In this document: one piece after another, positions 1 through 8,354 of the stretch
Layout of the letters: each line of letters opens with the position of its first letter
Position numbering within the stretch: position 1 is the stretch's first letter
Assembly: GCA_040772005.1 (NCBI GenBank)
Contig: JAXGYZ010000010.1
Span: forward strand, 1 to 64,000
DNA length: 64,000 bases
Reading direction: 5' to 3'
Source of the DNA: MWBF01 sp040772005
Lineage (GTDB): Bacteria > Chloroflexota > Anaerolineae > CG2-30-64-16
Program-made: the position numbers and the translations under genes
The notes under the pieces: generated by a model
Told to the model about the DNA's origin: nothing
Seen by the model: the letters and a program-made list of their open reading frames with translations, nothing else
Databases searched by the model: none

Positions 1-19
1 GATACTCACGCTTCCAGTG

Positions 20-247
20 CTACACGATTTCCAGCACGACGCGGCGTTCCTGTGCCAGGACCCGCAGGAGCGTCCGCAGCGCATTTGCGACGCGGCCGTC
101 CTTGCCGATGACGCGGCCCATGTCTTCCTGGTCCACGTGCAGCTCAAGCACGGTCACATTGGCCCCGTGCGTTTCCTTGACCGTCACCTTTTCCGGCTTG
201 TCCACCAGCATCTTGGCGACGTACTCAACCAGTTCTCGTTCTTTCAC
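20..247 (-). CDS. khpA: KH-domain RNA-binding protein KhpA
   Basis: A small single-KH-domain RNA-binding protein of the KhpA family, which partners KhpB in binding RNA and affects cell-division gene expression in other bacteria. The KH GxxG loop is visible as VIGKDGRVANALR, near residue 50 of the 75-aa form. I chose the GTG at 247 because a GGAGG lies 5 nt upstream and the resulting N-terminus (MKERELVEYVAKML) and length match the family. An ATG at 262 and a TTG at 286 are alternatives. The gene directly follows rpsP, the usual rpsP-khpA-rimM-trmD order, and rimM/trmD would be expected just beyond the left edge. The remaining 19 bases at the left edge hold no recognisable gene. Confidence 0.9.
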   Translation of the reverse strand: MKERELVEYVAKMLVDKPEKVTVKETHGANVTVLELHVDQEDMGRVIGKDGRVANALRTLLRVLAQERRVVLEIV

Positions 248-286
248 CGTCAGCCTCCGCATGCGGTCTGGGCGGCGGCTGGGCAA

Positions 287-559
287 TTACGCAGCCGCGG
301 TTGGGGCCGCCGGAGCAGCTTCGTATGCTCCTGCAACCTTCAACAGCCGGGCTACCGTCTCGCTGGGCTGGGCGCCCACGCTGAGCCAATAGCGTGCCCG
401 CTCGACGTCGATGTTGATCGTTTCGGGTTCGGTGCGCGGGTTGTAGTTGCCGATGTTCTCGATGATGCGACCATCACGTGCCGCATGCTGGTCCGCGACC
501 ACGACACGGTAGGTCGGCTGCTTCTTCGCGCCGTGGCGGCGCAAGCGAATACGTACCAT
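287..559 (-). CDS. rpsP: 30S ribosomal protein S16
   Basis: Component of the small ribosomal subunit that helps 30S assembly. The 90-aa sequence begins MVRIRLRRHGAKKQPTYRVV and contains the IENIGNYNPRTEP segment, both diagnostic of S16. Length fits the family (about 80-90 aa), followed by a short Ala/Pro-rich tail (AAPAAPTAAA). It lies downstream of ffh and directly upstream of khpA on the same strand, consistent with an ffh-rpsP-khpA transcription unit. An AT-rich inverted repeat separates it from ffh. Confidence 0.97.
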   Translation of the reverse strand: MVRIRLRRHGAKKQPTYRVVVADQHAARDGRIIENIGNYNPRTEPETINIDVERARYWLSVGAQPSETVARLLKVAGAYEAAPAAPTAAA

Positions 560-614
560 TGACTTCTAGTGCTCCTTCTGATGTATGGGACGCAGAGGGT
601 CCCGGATTCTTGCT

Positions 615-660
615 AATTAGGAATTACGAATTATGAATTATGAATTTGTAATTCCTAATT
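615..660. repeat. AT-rich inverted repeat between ffh and rpsP
   Basis: Perfect 13-bp arms, aattaggaattac at 615-627 and gtaattcctaatt at 648-660, enclose a tandem of gaattatgaatt-type units. The element is strikingly AT-rich in a GC-rich genome and lies wholly in the 113-base ffh-rpsP gap. It could be a dispersed miniature repeat or an RNA hairpin uncoupling ffh from rpsP. No T-run follows it, so a classical terminator is not supported. Confidence 0.75.
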
Positions 661-672
661 CTCAATTCATCG

Positions 673-2004
673 TTACCTGAACATATCCATGATGCCGCGC
701 ATGCCCCGGCCGCCGGAGCTCATCTGCTTCATCATGCGCTGCATCTGGCGGAACTGGTTCAGCAGGTCGTTGATTTCCATCACCGATGAGCCGGACCCCC
801 GCGCCACGCGCCGCTTGCGGCTGCCGTTGAGCAGCTTGGGATCGCGGCGCTCCTGCGGCGTCATCGAGTTGATGATGGCTTCGATCTGCCGGAACTGCTT
901 GTCCGTCACGTCCGGCGCGAGCTCCTGGGTCATGCGCCCCATGCCGGGGATCATGTCCAGCAACTGCGTGAGCGGCCCCATCTTCTTGATCTGCTGGAGC
1001 TGGTTCAGGAAGTCCTCCAGGTTGAACTCGCCCTTGACCAGCTTGCGGCTCATGCGCTCCGCATCCGCCTTGTCGACGTTCTCCCCGGCCTTCTCGATGA
1101 GCGTGAGCATGTCGCCCATGCCGAGGATGCGCGTGGCCAGCCGGTCAGGATGGAACGGCTCCAGCCCGTCCAGCTTCTCGCCCGTCGCCAGGTACTTGAT
1201 CGGAACGCCCGTCACCTCGCGCATGGAGATGGCTGCACCCCCGCGCGCGTCGCCGTCCACCTTCGTCAGGATCAGGCCGGTGACGTTCACTCGCTCGTGG
1301 AAGCCCTTGGCGACGTTGACGGCTTCCTGGCCGGTCATGGCGTCGGCAATCAGCAGGATCTCCTGCGGTTTCGCCAGCGCCTTGATCTGCTCCAGCTCGC
1401 GCATCATCTCTTCGCTGATCTGCAGGCGGCCTGCCGTATCGAGGATGATGATGTCGAACGCGCCCTCGCGGCCGCGCTGCAGCGCGTGGCGCACGATCTC
1501 CGGCGGCGGGACCTTCGTCCCTTCGCTGTGGACGGGCGTGTCGATCTGCTTGCCGAGCACTTCGAGCTGGGTCACGGCCGCGGGCCGGTAGGTGTCTGCC
1601 GCGACGAGCAGCGTGCGCTTGTTCTGGTTCTTGCGCAGCGACAGCGCCAGCTTGGCCGCGGTGGTCGTCTTACCGGAACCCTGGAGGCCGACGAGCATGA
1701 TCACGTGCGGTCCGGTGCCGGACAGGTCCAGCCGTGCGGGTTCACCGAGCGTCTGGAGCAGCTCGTCGTGCACGATCTTCACGACCTGCTGGGCCGGCGT
1801 CAAGCTCTGCATGACCTCGGCGCCGATCGCCCGCTCGCGCACGCGCGCAACAAGCTGCTTGACGACCCTGAAGTTCACGTCGGCCTCGAGCAGGGCCAGC
1901 CGCACCTCGCGCAGCGCGGTGTCGACGTCCTGCTCGGTCAACCGCCCGTGGGCCGCCAGCTTATCGAAAACGGCGTTGAGTTTGCTCTGTAGGCTCTCGA
2001 ACAT
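673..2004 (-). CDS. ffh: Signal recognition particle protein Ffh
   Basis: The GTPase of the signal recognition particle. It binds SRP RNA and nascent signal sequences and delivers ribosomes to FtsY at the membrane. The sequence shows the N helical domain, the GTPase G1 loop GLQGSGKTTTAAKL, DTAGR, TKVDGDARGG, and a C-terminal Met-rich M domain ending RMMKQMSSGGRGMRGIMDMFR-like. I start it at the ATG at 2004 (MFESLQSKLNAVFDKL, 443 aa), the normal family N-terminus. The frame stays open upstream to 2094, but that extension runs through a perfect 18-bp inverted repeat and has no family match. It is probably transcribed from a near-consensus promoter at 2152-2180, giving a structured 5' leader of roughly 140 nt. 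Confidence 0.97.
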   Translation of the reverse strand: MFESLQSKLNAVFDKLAAHGRLTEQDVDTALREVRLALLEADVNFRVVKQLVARVRERAIGAEVMQSLTPAQQVVKIVHDELLQTLGEPARLDLSGTGPHVIMLVGLQGSGKTTTAAKLALSLRKNQNKRTLLVAADTYRPAAVTQLEVLGKQIDTPVHSEGTKVPPPEIVRHALQRGREGAFDIIILDTAGRLQISEEMMRELEQIKALAKPQEILLIADAMTGQEAVNVAKGFHERVNVTGLILTKVDGDARGGAAISMREVTGVPIKYLATGEKLDGLEPFHPDRLATRILGMGDMLTLIEKAGENVDKADAERMSRKLVKGEFNLEDFLNQLQQIKKMGPLTQLLDMIPGMGRMTQELAPDVTDKQFRQIEAIINSMTPQERRDPKLLNGSRKRRVARGSGSSVMEINDLLNQFRQMQRMMKQMSSGGRGMRGIMDMFR

Positions 2005-2030
2005 CGTGACAACCCCAGGTTTAGTATCGT

Positions 2031-2080
2031 TCCTGGAATTGCTGGGGCTCGGTCGGTGTCCGGCCCCAGCAATTCCAGGA
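2031..2080. repeat. Perfect 18-bp inverted repeat in the ffh leader
   Basis: tcctggaattgctggggc (2031-2048) pairs perfectly with gccccagcaattccagga (2063-2080) around a 14-nt loop. A second perfect 10-bp hairpin (ctgggccggc 2101-2110 with gccggcccag 2117-2126) lies just upstream. Both fall between the predicted ffh promoter and the ffh start codon, so the mRNA leader would carry two strong hairpins. Dispersed repeat or leader control are both possible. Confidence 0.75.
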
Positions 2081-2151
2081 TAGACGCTAAACACACGCGG
2101 CTGGGCCGGCGCGCTGGCCGGCCCAGAGAGAATCCCGATTAATGCACGATG

Positions 2152-2180
2152 ATTTTACGCGTGATTGCTTATTTAGTCAA
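2152..2180 (-). promoter_or_regulatory. Predicted promoter of ffh
   Basis: On the minus strand, TTGACT (2175-2180) and TAAAAT (2152-2157) are separated by exactly 17 bp, a near-consensus housekeeping promoter. It overlaps the oppositely oriented promoter for the CBM48 gene. Confidence 0.6.
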
Positions 2181-2194
2181 GTCTGTGCTATAAT
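2165..2194 (+). promoter_or_regulatory. Predicted promoter of the CBM48-type gene
   Basis: TTGCTT (2165-2170) lies 18 bp from a perfect TATAAT (2189-2194), which is preceded by TGC, an extended -10. The start point would be near 2201, giving a 5' UTR of about 34 nt before the ATG at 2235. Confidence 0.6.
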
Positions 2195-2234
2195 TCCTGC
2201 ACATGCAACGCCTTCACCGGGGAGGAGCCGCCTG

Positions 2235-2534
2235 ATGATTCACAAGGAAGAACTGGCCGACGGGGAAAACGTCCGCGTGACCTTCGAGATGCCCTCGGGA
2301 GTCTGGGCCGAGCGGGTCACGCTGGTCGGTGATTTCAACGACTGGAACACGACCCAACACGAGATGCACCAGTCGCGCAGTGATGGCAACTGGCGCATCA
2401 CCTTGATCCTCCCCAAAGGCCGTGAATTCCAGTTTCGCTATCTCATCAACGGCCGCGACTGGCACAACGACTGGCACGCGGACCGGTACGTTCCGAATAA
2501 GTTCGGGACCGACAACTCGGTCGTCGCCACCTGA
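2235..2534 (+). CDS. Small glycogen-binding (CBM48/isoamylase N-domain-like) protein
   Basis: A 99-aa protein that is essentially one carbohydrate-binding beta-sandwich of the CBM48/AMPK-beta early-set type. VTLVGDFNDWN followed by RSDGNWRITLILPKGREFQFRYLING is the characteristic glycogen-binding signature, with the conserved Trp residues. No catalytic domain is attached. The ATG at 2235 is preceded by ggggaggag, so the extra N-terminal residues of the longer open frame from 2142 are unlikely to be translated. It converges on the M50 protease gene (8-nt gap). Such stand-alone domains are common in Chloroflexota. The role is unproven; binding glycogen or a partner protein is inferred from the fold only. 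Confidence 0.85.
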   Translation: MIHKEELADGENVRVTFEMPSGVWAERVTLVGDFNDWNTTQHEMHQSRSDGNWRITLILPKGREFQFRYLINGRDWHNDWHADRYVPNKFGTDNSVVAT

Positions 2535-2542
2535 CGCACGGC

Positions 2543-3676
2543 TTACGGGACGAGCACCAGCGGCACCGGCACAAACACCAGCGCGAACACGACGACCATC
2601 AGCGCGGCCAGCATCCGTTGGCCGCCGGTCAGTTCGGTGATTTCATCGAGCGGCATGTCCTGCATCCGCCCGAAGACGAACACCAGCGCCAGCCACAGCA
2701 CCCACCCGCTCCACACGAACGACAATCCCACCAGCGCAGCCAGGACCGCCCATGTGACCCGCCGCGCGCCCCGCGGCCCGAGCAGCGCGTAGACGATGTG
2801 TCCGCCGTCGAGCTGGCCCGCAGGAATCAGGTTGAGCGCGGTAACCAGCAGCCCGGCCCAGCCTGCAAAGGCCACCGGATGAATCCAGACATCCTCCCCG
2901 CCACCGGGCAGGAAGCGCCCAAACATCAGCACCTTCAGCCCGGCGTACAGCAGCGAATTGCCCTCCATCTGGTAGCCGCCCGCGGGCAGCGGCAGGACCT
3001 TGCTCAGGCTCAGGCCCAGGATGAGGATCGGGATTGCGACGGCCAACCCTGCCAGCGGCCCGGCCGCGCCGATGGCCAGCAGGTGACGCCGGTTGCGCGG
3101 GGGCACGCTCATGGTGATGAATGCGCCGAGCGTGCCGAATGGGCCGAGGGGCATGGGGATGAAGTAGGGCAGGCTCGTCGGGCTGCCCAGCCGCCGCGCG
3201 ATCAGGTAGTGCCCGAACTCGTGCGCGGTCAGGATCGCCAGCATGCTCAACGCGAAGGGCCAGCCGTCGAGCAGGTTCAGTGTCTCAAAGGTCGCATTCT
3301 CCACCATCTGCGCGCCCACAAACAGGCACGATAGGACGGTGAGGGCGAACATCAGCAGCGCGACCGCGGGCCGCGCCTGCGAAGGCCGGAATGTGACCGG
3401 CAGCGCCAGCAGTTCTTCGCCCGGCCCGTCCGTCCGGCGGCGCAGCAGCGGCGTGCGACCCAGCGGCCGCAGCCGTTCCGCCAGCCGCTGCCAGGCCTCG
3501 TCTGCCGGAACCAGCAGTCGCCCGCGCAGCCGCACAGCATGCGCGGGGCCGACGCCGTCAGTCACATCTTCGATCAGCATCACGTCGCCGGCCGCAGCCG
3601 CGATGGCTGCGACCGGCGCAGGGTCGGTGGTTGGGGGTGTGGTGGTCAAGTGTGTGTTCTCGATATCTGTTGTCAC
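2543..3676 (-). CDS. Site-2 protease family (M50) membrane metalloprotease
   Basis: An intramembrane zinc metalloprotease of family M50. HEFGHYL (nt near 3215) supplies the HExxH zinc site, and NLIPAGQLDGGHIVYALLG supplies the distal Asp ligand. Several hydrophobic segments surround these motifs, placing the active site in the membrane. An N-terminal soluble segment of about 100 residues precedes the first helix. The open frame extends to an ATG at 3757, but that codon lies inside an inverted repeat. I therefore use the GTG at 3676; an ATG at 3580 (MLIEDVTDGVG) is also plausible. It lies 123 nt downstream of ftsH on the same strand, so two membrane quality-control proteases are adjacent. The substrate is unknown. 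Confidence 0.88.
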   Translation of the reverse strand: MTTDIENTHLTTTPPTTDPAPVAAIAAAAGDVMLIEDVTDGVGPAHAVRLRGRLLVPADEAWQRLAERLRPLGRTPLLRRRTDGPGEELLALPVTFRPSQARPAVALLMFALTVLSCLFVGAQMVENATFETLNLLDGWPFALSMLAILTAHEFGHYLIARRLGSPTSLPYFIPMPLGPFGTLGAFITMSVPPRNRRHLLAIGAAGPLAGLAVAIPILILGLSLSKVLPLPAGGYQMEGNSLLYAGLKVLMFGRFLPGGGEDVWIHPVAFAGWAGLLVTALNLIPAGQLDGGHIVYALLGPRGARRVTWAVLAALVGLSFVWSGWVLWLALVFVFGRMQDMPLDEITELTGGQRMLAALMVVVFALVFVPVPLVLVP

Positions 3677-3684
3677 GCTGGAAG

Positions 3685-3756
3685 TGGAGTCGAGGCTTGA
3701 GCCGGATTGGTCGTGTATGCACGCAGCCAACCTAACCAGCCAAAGCCTCGACTCCA
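3685..3756. repeat. Inverted repeat between ftsH and the M50 gene
   Basis: Perfect 14-bp arms, tggagtcgaggctt (3685-3698) and aagcctcgactcca (3743-3756), separated by 44 bases. Between this element and the ftsH stop is a short ccgcgaaagacgcgg hairpin-like sequence, so the whole ftsH-M50 gap is repeat-derived. It may act as an mRNA hairpin between the two genes. Confidence 0.75.
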
Positions 3757-3799
3757 TGTGTTGCTCGATTTTTCGTGTGCTCCGCGTCTTTCGCGGTTG

Positions 3800-6013
3800 C
3801 TAATTTTCTGTGTCCTCGCGGATGACAATCGCCGGGCCCTGCTCGGCAGGCTGGCCGGTGATGGTCTGGAGCGGTTCCTCAGATGCACACTTGCGTTCTT
3901 CGCCTGCGAGCGCGGCCTTGACCGCGCTGGCATCCACCGTCTCGCAGCGGAGCAGTTCGCGTGTCAGCATCTCCAGTGCGGGACGATGCTCGGTCAGCAG
4001 ATGCTGCGCCCGGTCATATTGCTCGGTGATGATGCGCTTGATCTCCCGGTCGATCAGCTCGCGGGTCTCCGGGCTGAGGCCGGCATTGTCGTCGATGGCG
4101 CCGCCCAGGTACTGCATCTGCTGGCCGGCGTAGCGCACCGACCCGAGCGTCTCGCTCATGCCGAACTCCGTGACCATCCGCCGCGCCAGCTCGGTCGCGC
4201 GCGTGATGTCGTCGCTTGCGCCCGTGCTGATTTCGTTGAAGATGACCTTCTCCGCCGCGCGGCCGCCGAGCATGACTGCGATGCGGTCCTCCAGCTCGGC
4301 CTTGCGCAGCAGGTAGCGGTCCTCTTCCGGCATCTGCAGCGTATAGCCCAGCGCACCGCGGCTGCGCGGGACGATGCTGATCTTGCTGACCGGGTCCGAG
4401 TGTGGCGTCAGCGCGGCGACCAGGGCATGGCCCGCCTCGTGATACGCCACCGCGGTCTTGACCTCCTCGTTCAGCATCTTGGTTCGCTGTTCCAGCCCGG
4501 CCACCACGCGCTCGATGGCCCGCTCGAAGTCCAGGATGGTGACGGCATCCGCACGGCGTCGCGCGGCCAGCAGGGCCGCCTCGTTCATGATGTTCGCGAG
4601 GTCCGCACCGCTGAACCCCGGCGTCATGCGCGCGGCCCGTTCGATGTCGAAGTCGGGCGCCAGTTTGATGTTTTTGCTGTGGATACGCAGGATCTGCTGG
4701 CGGCCGGTCACGTCGGGGTTGCCGACCTGAATCTGCCGGTCGAAGCGGCCCGCGCGTAACAGCGCCTGGTCCAGGATTTCGGGCCGGTTGGTCGCGGCCA
4801 TGATGATGACCGGCCGCTCGCTGTTGGTCTTGAAGCCGTCGATCTCTGCGAGGAGCTGGTTCAGGGTCTGCTCGCGCTCGTCGTTCCCGCCGATGCGCAC
4901 GGTGCCTGAGCGGCTCTGGCCGATGGCGTCGATTTCGTCGATGAACACGATGGCCGGGGCCGCCTTGCGCGCCTGCTCGAACAGGTCACGCACGCGCGCC
5001 GCGCCCACGCCCACGAACATCTCCACGAACTCGGACCCGCTGGTCTCGAAGAACGAGACGCCGGCCTCGCCTGCCGTCGCCTTTGCCAGCAGGGTCTTGC
5101 CTGTGCCGGGCGGCCCCACCAGGAGCACGCCCTTCGGAATCCGCCCGCCCAGGCTGGCGAACTGCTCAGGGTACTTGAGGAACTGGATGATTTCTTGCAG
5201 CTCGGCAATCGCCTCGTCCGCGCCGCCCACATCCTTGAAGGTGACGCCGACCTCCTCGGCCTTGACCTCGGTGGCCTTGCTCTTGCCGACCCCAAAGACG
5301 CCGCCCATGCCGCCGCCGCCCATCATGGCCCCCCGCGCGCGGGATAGAAAATACCAGAAGACGGCCAGCAGCCCCAGAGGCAGAATCCACGACAGGAGCA
5401 GTGCGCCTGCAGGGCTGGCGGGCCGCTCGAAGCGATATTCGACGCCCGCGGCCTCCAGGTCCGCAACGAGGTTCGGGTCCCCGCCTGTTGCAATCACGGT
5501 GTCATAGCGAATTGTGCCTGGTGTTGTGCCGGCGACAGACCGGATCGGCTGGTCGGTCGTTGGGGTGACCGGAACGGTGGCCGCAGGTTCCGTCCCTTCG
5601 GCGGTCTCTGCCGGTGCATTCGGGTCCTTCATGTCGCCCATGATGTCGTTGGCGCCGATGACCGCGGTGACGATCTGGCCGTCTGCCAGCTTGGCGCGGA
5701 ACTCGCTGTAGGGAATTTCCACTGCCTGATACAGCGTCGGACCGAGCACGAACTGCTGGAAGAGCCACAGCACGATGAAGCCGACGATGACGTAGGTGAT
5801 GCCGGTGCGGACCATCCGCTGCATCTGCTCCTGGCGCTGCTTGTCATCGTCCGGGTCCGGCCGGGGCATTCCCCCCTTGACCGGGCCGCCTTTGTTCTGC
5901 CCGCCGGCCTGCGGCGCATTCTTGCTCGACCCATTTCGATTGGTCCCGCTCTTGAGCGGCTCGTTATGAATGGCTTCGCCCTTGGTTGGCTCTGCCTGCT
6001 GGCTGTTCTCCAT
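3800..6013 (-). CDS. ftsH: ATP-dependent zinc metalloprotease FtsH
   Basis: Membrane-anchored AAA+ protease that degrades misfolded membrane proteins and short-lived regulators as a hexamer. Membrane helices lie at about residues 71-90 and 203-224, flanking the extracytoplasmic domain. The AAA module has Walker A GPPGTGKT (300-307), Walker B VFIDEID (356-362) and a second region of homology ending LLRAGRFDRQ (418-427). The zinc site HEAGH is at 525-529. An unusually long polar, Asn/Lys/Gly-rich N-terminal tail of about 65 residues precedes the first helix. The ATG at 6013 has gaaaggga upstream and is accepted, though a start at MPRPDPDDDK (residue 49) is possible. The periplasmic segment carries a Thr/Pro-rich insert at roughly residues 130-170. 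Confidence 0.96.
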   Translation of the reverse strand: MENSQQAEPTKGEAIHNEPLKSGTNRNGSSKNAPQAGGQNKGGPVKGGMPRPDPDDDKQRQEQMQRMVRTGITYVIVGFIVLWLFQQFVLGPTLYQAVEIPYSEFRAKLADGQIVTAVIGANDIMGDMKDPNAPAETAEGTEPAATVPVTPTTDQPIRSVAGTTPGTIRYDTVIATGGDPNLVADLEAAGVEYRFERPASPAGALLLSWILPLGLLAVFWYFLSRARGAMMGGGGMGGVFGVGKSKATEVKAEEVGVTFKDVGGADEAIAELQEIIQFLKYPEQFASLGGRIPKGVLLVGPPGTGKTLLAKATAGEAGVSFFETSGSEFVEMFVGVGAARVRDLFEQARKAAPAIVFIDEIDAIGQSRSGTVRIGGNDEREQTLNQLLAEIDGFKTNSERPVIIMAATNRPEILDQALLRAGRFDRQIQVGNPDVTGRQQILRIHSKNIKLAPDFDIERAARMTPGFSGADLANIMNEAALLAARRRADAVTILDFERAIERVVAGLEQRTKMLNEEVKTAVAYHEAGHALVAALTPHSDPVSKISIVPRSRGALGYTLQMPEEDRYLLRKAELEDRIAVMLGGRAAEKVIFNEISTGASDDITRATELARRMVTEFGMSETLGSVRYAGQQMQYLGGAIDDNAGLSPETRELIDREIKRIITEQYDRAQHLLTEHRPALEMLTRELLRCETVDASAVKAALAGEERKCASEEPLQTITGQPAEQGPAIVIREDTEN

Positions 6014-6128
6014 GGCATTTCCCTTTCGCTTACACGCCTGTTACATTGCTCTCGGCATATGGCCGTATCATAAACGGTTTTTTCGTGAATTGCCAGTGAT
6101 GTAAAACACAGAGTATACCTCAAACAGA

Positions 6129-6157
6129 TTGTCAACCGTCGGGCGCTGTGATAGACT
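6129..6157 (+). promoter_or_regulatory. Predicted promoter of the RNB ribonuclease gene
   Basis: TTGTCA (6129-6134), a 17-bp spacer and TAGACT (6152-6157), about 30 bp upstream of the ATG at 6188. On the opposite strand a weaker TATGAT box near 6069-6074 could serve ftsH. Confidence 0.5.
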
Positions 6158-6187
6158 CCGGTGCAGCCCACTGTGAAATGAGCGTCT

Positions 6188-8065
6188 ATGCCTGAAATCC
6201 CGATCCGTCAGAATGGCCTGGTCTTCTATCGCACCCGTCCGGCCCGCATCAGCGAAACCGGCGAAAAGCTCGTGTTGGAGCTGGAGGGCGGGGAGGTTGC
6301 CCGCGTCCGCCCGAAGGACGTGGTGCCGCTGCACCCGGGCCCGCTGCGCAGCCTGGCGGAGCTGCGCGAGCCGGTCGGCGCAGACCTGGCGACCGCCTGG
6401 GAGATCCTGAGCGGCGGGGAGACCTCTCTGCCGGAGCTGGCCGAGCTGGCGTACGGCGAGTACAGCCCCGCATCTGCCTGGGCCGCCTGGCAGCAGGTGC
6501 TCGACGGCCTTTACTTCCGCGGCACGCCGGAGCACATCACGGTCACTTCGGCGGAGGAAGCCGCCCGCATCGAGGCCGGCCGCGCCGCTGAGGCCGCCGA
6601 GAAGGCCGCGTGGGATGCTTTCGTGGGCCGGGCCCGTGCGGGACATGTCGAACCCGAAGATCGCCGCTATCTGCGCGAGGTGGAGGACCTGGCGCTGGGC
6701 CGCATCGAGCGCAGCCGGGTCATGCGCGCGCTGGGGCGCGAGGAGACGCCGGAGAACGCCCACGCCACACTCCTGGAGTTCGGCGCGTGGGATTTGAAGG
6801 TCAATCCGTACCCTGTCCGGCTGGGGCTTAACCTGCATGCCCCCGACCTGCCGCTGCCTGCGGCCTGGGCCGAGCCCGATTTCTTCTGCGGGGACGGGAC
6901 CCGCCGCGACCTGACCCATCTGCCTGCGTATGCCATCGACGACGCGACGACCGAGACGCCCGATGATGCCCTGAGCTTCGAGCCGCTGGAGACGGGCGGC
7001 CGCGTGTGGGTGCATGTGGCCGACCCGGCTGCGCTGGTGACGCCTGATAGTCCGCTCGATCTGGACGGCCGCGGCCGCGGAGTGACGCTCCACCTGCCGG
7101 AGACGGTGGTGCCGATGCTGCCCGCCGCGACCACGCCGCTGCTGGGCCTGGGACTGGCGGACGTGTCGCCCGCGCTGTCGTTTGCCCTGGATATCGATCC
7201 GGAGGGTCATCCGCTATCCCTTCAGATCCTGCCCAGCCTCGTGCGCGTAACACGGCTGACCTATGAGGAAGCAGATATGCGGCTGGCGGAGGAGCCATTC
7301 GCATCGCTGTGGCGCCTGGCGCAGGCTTACGAGGCCGCGCGTCGCGCCAATGGCGCGGTTAGCATCGACCTGCCCGAAGCGAGCGTGCGCGTGCGCGGTG
7401 GGGAGGTGAGCATTAGCCCGGTGCTGCCCCTCGCGAGCCGGCATATGGTCGAGAACGCGATGATCATGACCGGCGAGGCGGTCGCGCGCTACGCGGCGGA
7501 GCACGCGATCCCGCTGCCCTACGCCACGCAGGACCCGCCGGACAATGGCTCGGCCGGCGCCGCGCCGCTCGGGCCTGAGGCCGCCCTGTCGGAGATGTTT
7601 GCGCTTCGCCGGACGATGAAGCGCAGCCAGTATCGCAGCACGCCCGCGCCGCATTTCGGGCTGGGGCTGCCCGCGTACGTGCAAGCGACCAGCCCCCTGC
7701 GCCGCTATCTCGACCTCGTCACGCACCAGCAGTTGCGCGCCCACCTGGCGGGCATGCCATTGCTGACGGCAGCCGATATTATCGAGCGCATCGGTGAGGT
7801 GGAACCGGCCATCGCCGCGGCACGGCAGGCTGAGAACCTGTCCAACCGTCACTGGACACTCGTCTATCTTCAGCAACATCCTGGCTGGCAAGGGGAGGCG
7901 GTGCTGCTCGATCGCCGCGGGCAGAGCGGCATCTGCGTCATTCCCGAGCTCGCGTTGGAGACGCAGGTCTACCTGCCTCCTGATCTGCCGCTCGACAGTC
8001 GCGTCACGCTCAGCCTGCGCTCTGTGGACCTGCCGCGGCAGGACGCGCGCTTCCGGGTGGCGTGA
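6188..8065 (+). CDS. RNB-domain exoribonuclease (RNase II/R family)
   Basis: A 625-aa ribonuclease of the RNB family, which degrades RNA 3' to 5'. The catalytic domain begins at AYAIDDATTETPDDAL (residues 247-262), continues with VWVHVADPA, and ends with the RNA-gripping motif TSPLRRYLDLVTHQQL. The roughly 230-residue N-terminal part is not a typical pair of cold-shock domains. The last 60 residues look like a small S1-like beta-barrel. Compared with the E. coli RNase II motif (D201, D207, D209, D210), the position equivalent to D207 is Thr257, while D251, D259 and D260 are kept. It is divergent from ftsH with its own promoter. Activity is likely, but the substitution makes it worth testing. 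Confidence 0.88.
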   Translation: MPEIPIRQNGLVFYRTRPARISETGEKLVLELEGGEVARVRPKDVVPLHPGPLRSLAELREPVGADLATAWEILSGGETSLPELAELAYGEYSPASAWAAWQQVLDGLYFRGTPEHITVTSAEEAARIEAGRAAEAAEKAAWDAFVGRARAGHVEPEDRRYLREVEDLALGRIERSRVMRALGREETPENAHATLLEFGAWDLKVNPYPVRLGLNLHAPDLPLPAAWAEPDFFCGDGTRRDLTHLPAYAIDDATTETPDDALSFEPLETGGRVWVHVADPAALVTPDSPLDLDGRGRGVTLHLPETVVPMLPAATTPLLGLGLADVSPALSFALDIDPEGHPLSLQILPSLVRVTRLTYEEADMRLAEEPFASLWRLAQAYEAARRANGAVSIDLPEASVRVRGGEVSISPVLPLASRHMVENAMIMTGEAVARYAAEHAIPLPYATQDPPDNGSAGAAPLGPEAALSEMFALRRTMKRSQYRSTPAPHFGLGLPAYVQATSPLRRYLDLVTHQQLRAHLAGMPLLTAADIIERIGEVEPAIAAARQAENLSNRHWTLVYLQQHPGWQGEAVLLDRRGQSGICVIPELALETQVYLPPDLPLDSRVTLSLRSVDLPRQDARFRVA

Positions 8066-8354
8066 AGGCGCGGTTTGGACTGCCGAGCACCGCTCGGCCC
8101 CGCAGGTCTATACACAGTCCAATGTGAAAACCAGAGGCGATTCTGGACAGGATTGACAGGAGGATTTACAGGAGTAATCCCGTCAATCCTGTCTCAGTTC
8201 TGACCGCGGTACTCACTCTGGAATCGGTTTAGTTCTGATATCAGCTTTGCTGTCGTTTACTTGTCACCTATCTGGGTGGGTCCGCGTCATATTCCATCCC
8301 ACTGGAGAGCGCGATAATGTAATCAGCATGAACGCGTCATCACTGGAGGGTGCT
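8066..8354. other. Intergenic region between RNB and DUF2207 genes
   Basis: About 290 bases without a convincing gene. It contains the inverted repeat at 8146-8193 and otherwise nothing I can assign. The open frame entering from 8247 (MLSFTCHL) lacks a ribosome binding site and family similarity until the ATG at 8355. Confidence 0.5.
8146..8193. repeat. Inverted repeat with aggatt-type units
   Basis: gacaggattgac (8146-8157) pairs perfectly with gtcaatcctgtc (8182-8193). The interior, aggaggatttacaggagtaatcc, repeats the same aggatt/aatcc motif. It sits 80 bases after the ribonuclease stop and could end that transcript as a hairpin, though no T-run follows. The motif resembles dispersed ggattgacaggatttacagg repeats I recall from environmental bacterial genomes. 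Confidence 0.7.

Noticed and set aside
2005..2094. N-terminal extension of Ffh to the ATG at 2094
   Set aside because: It translates an 18-bp inverted repeat and does not match the conserved Ffh N-terminus, which starts at 2004.
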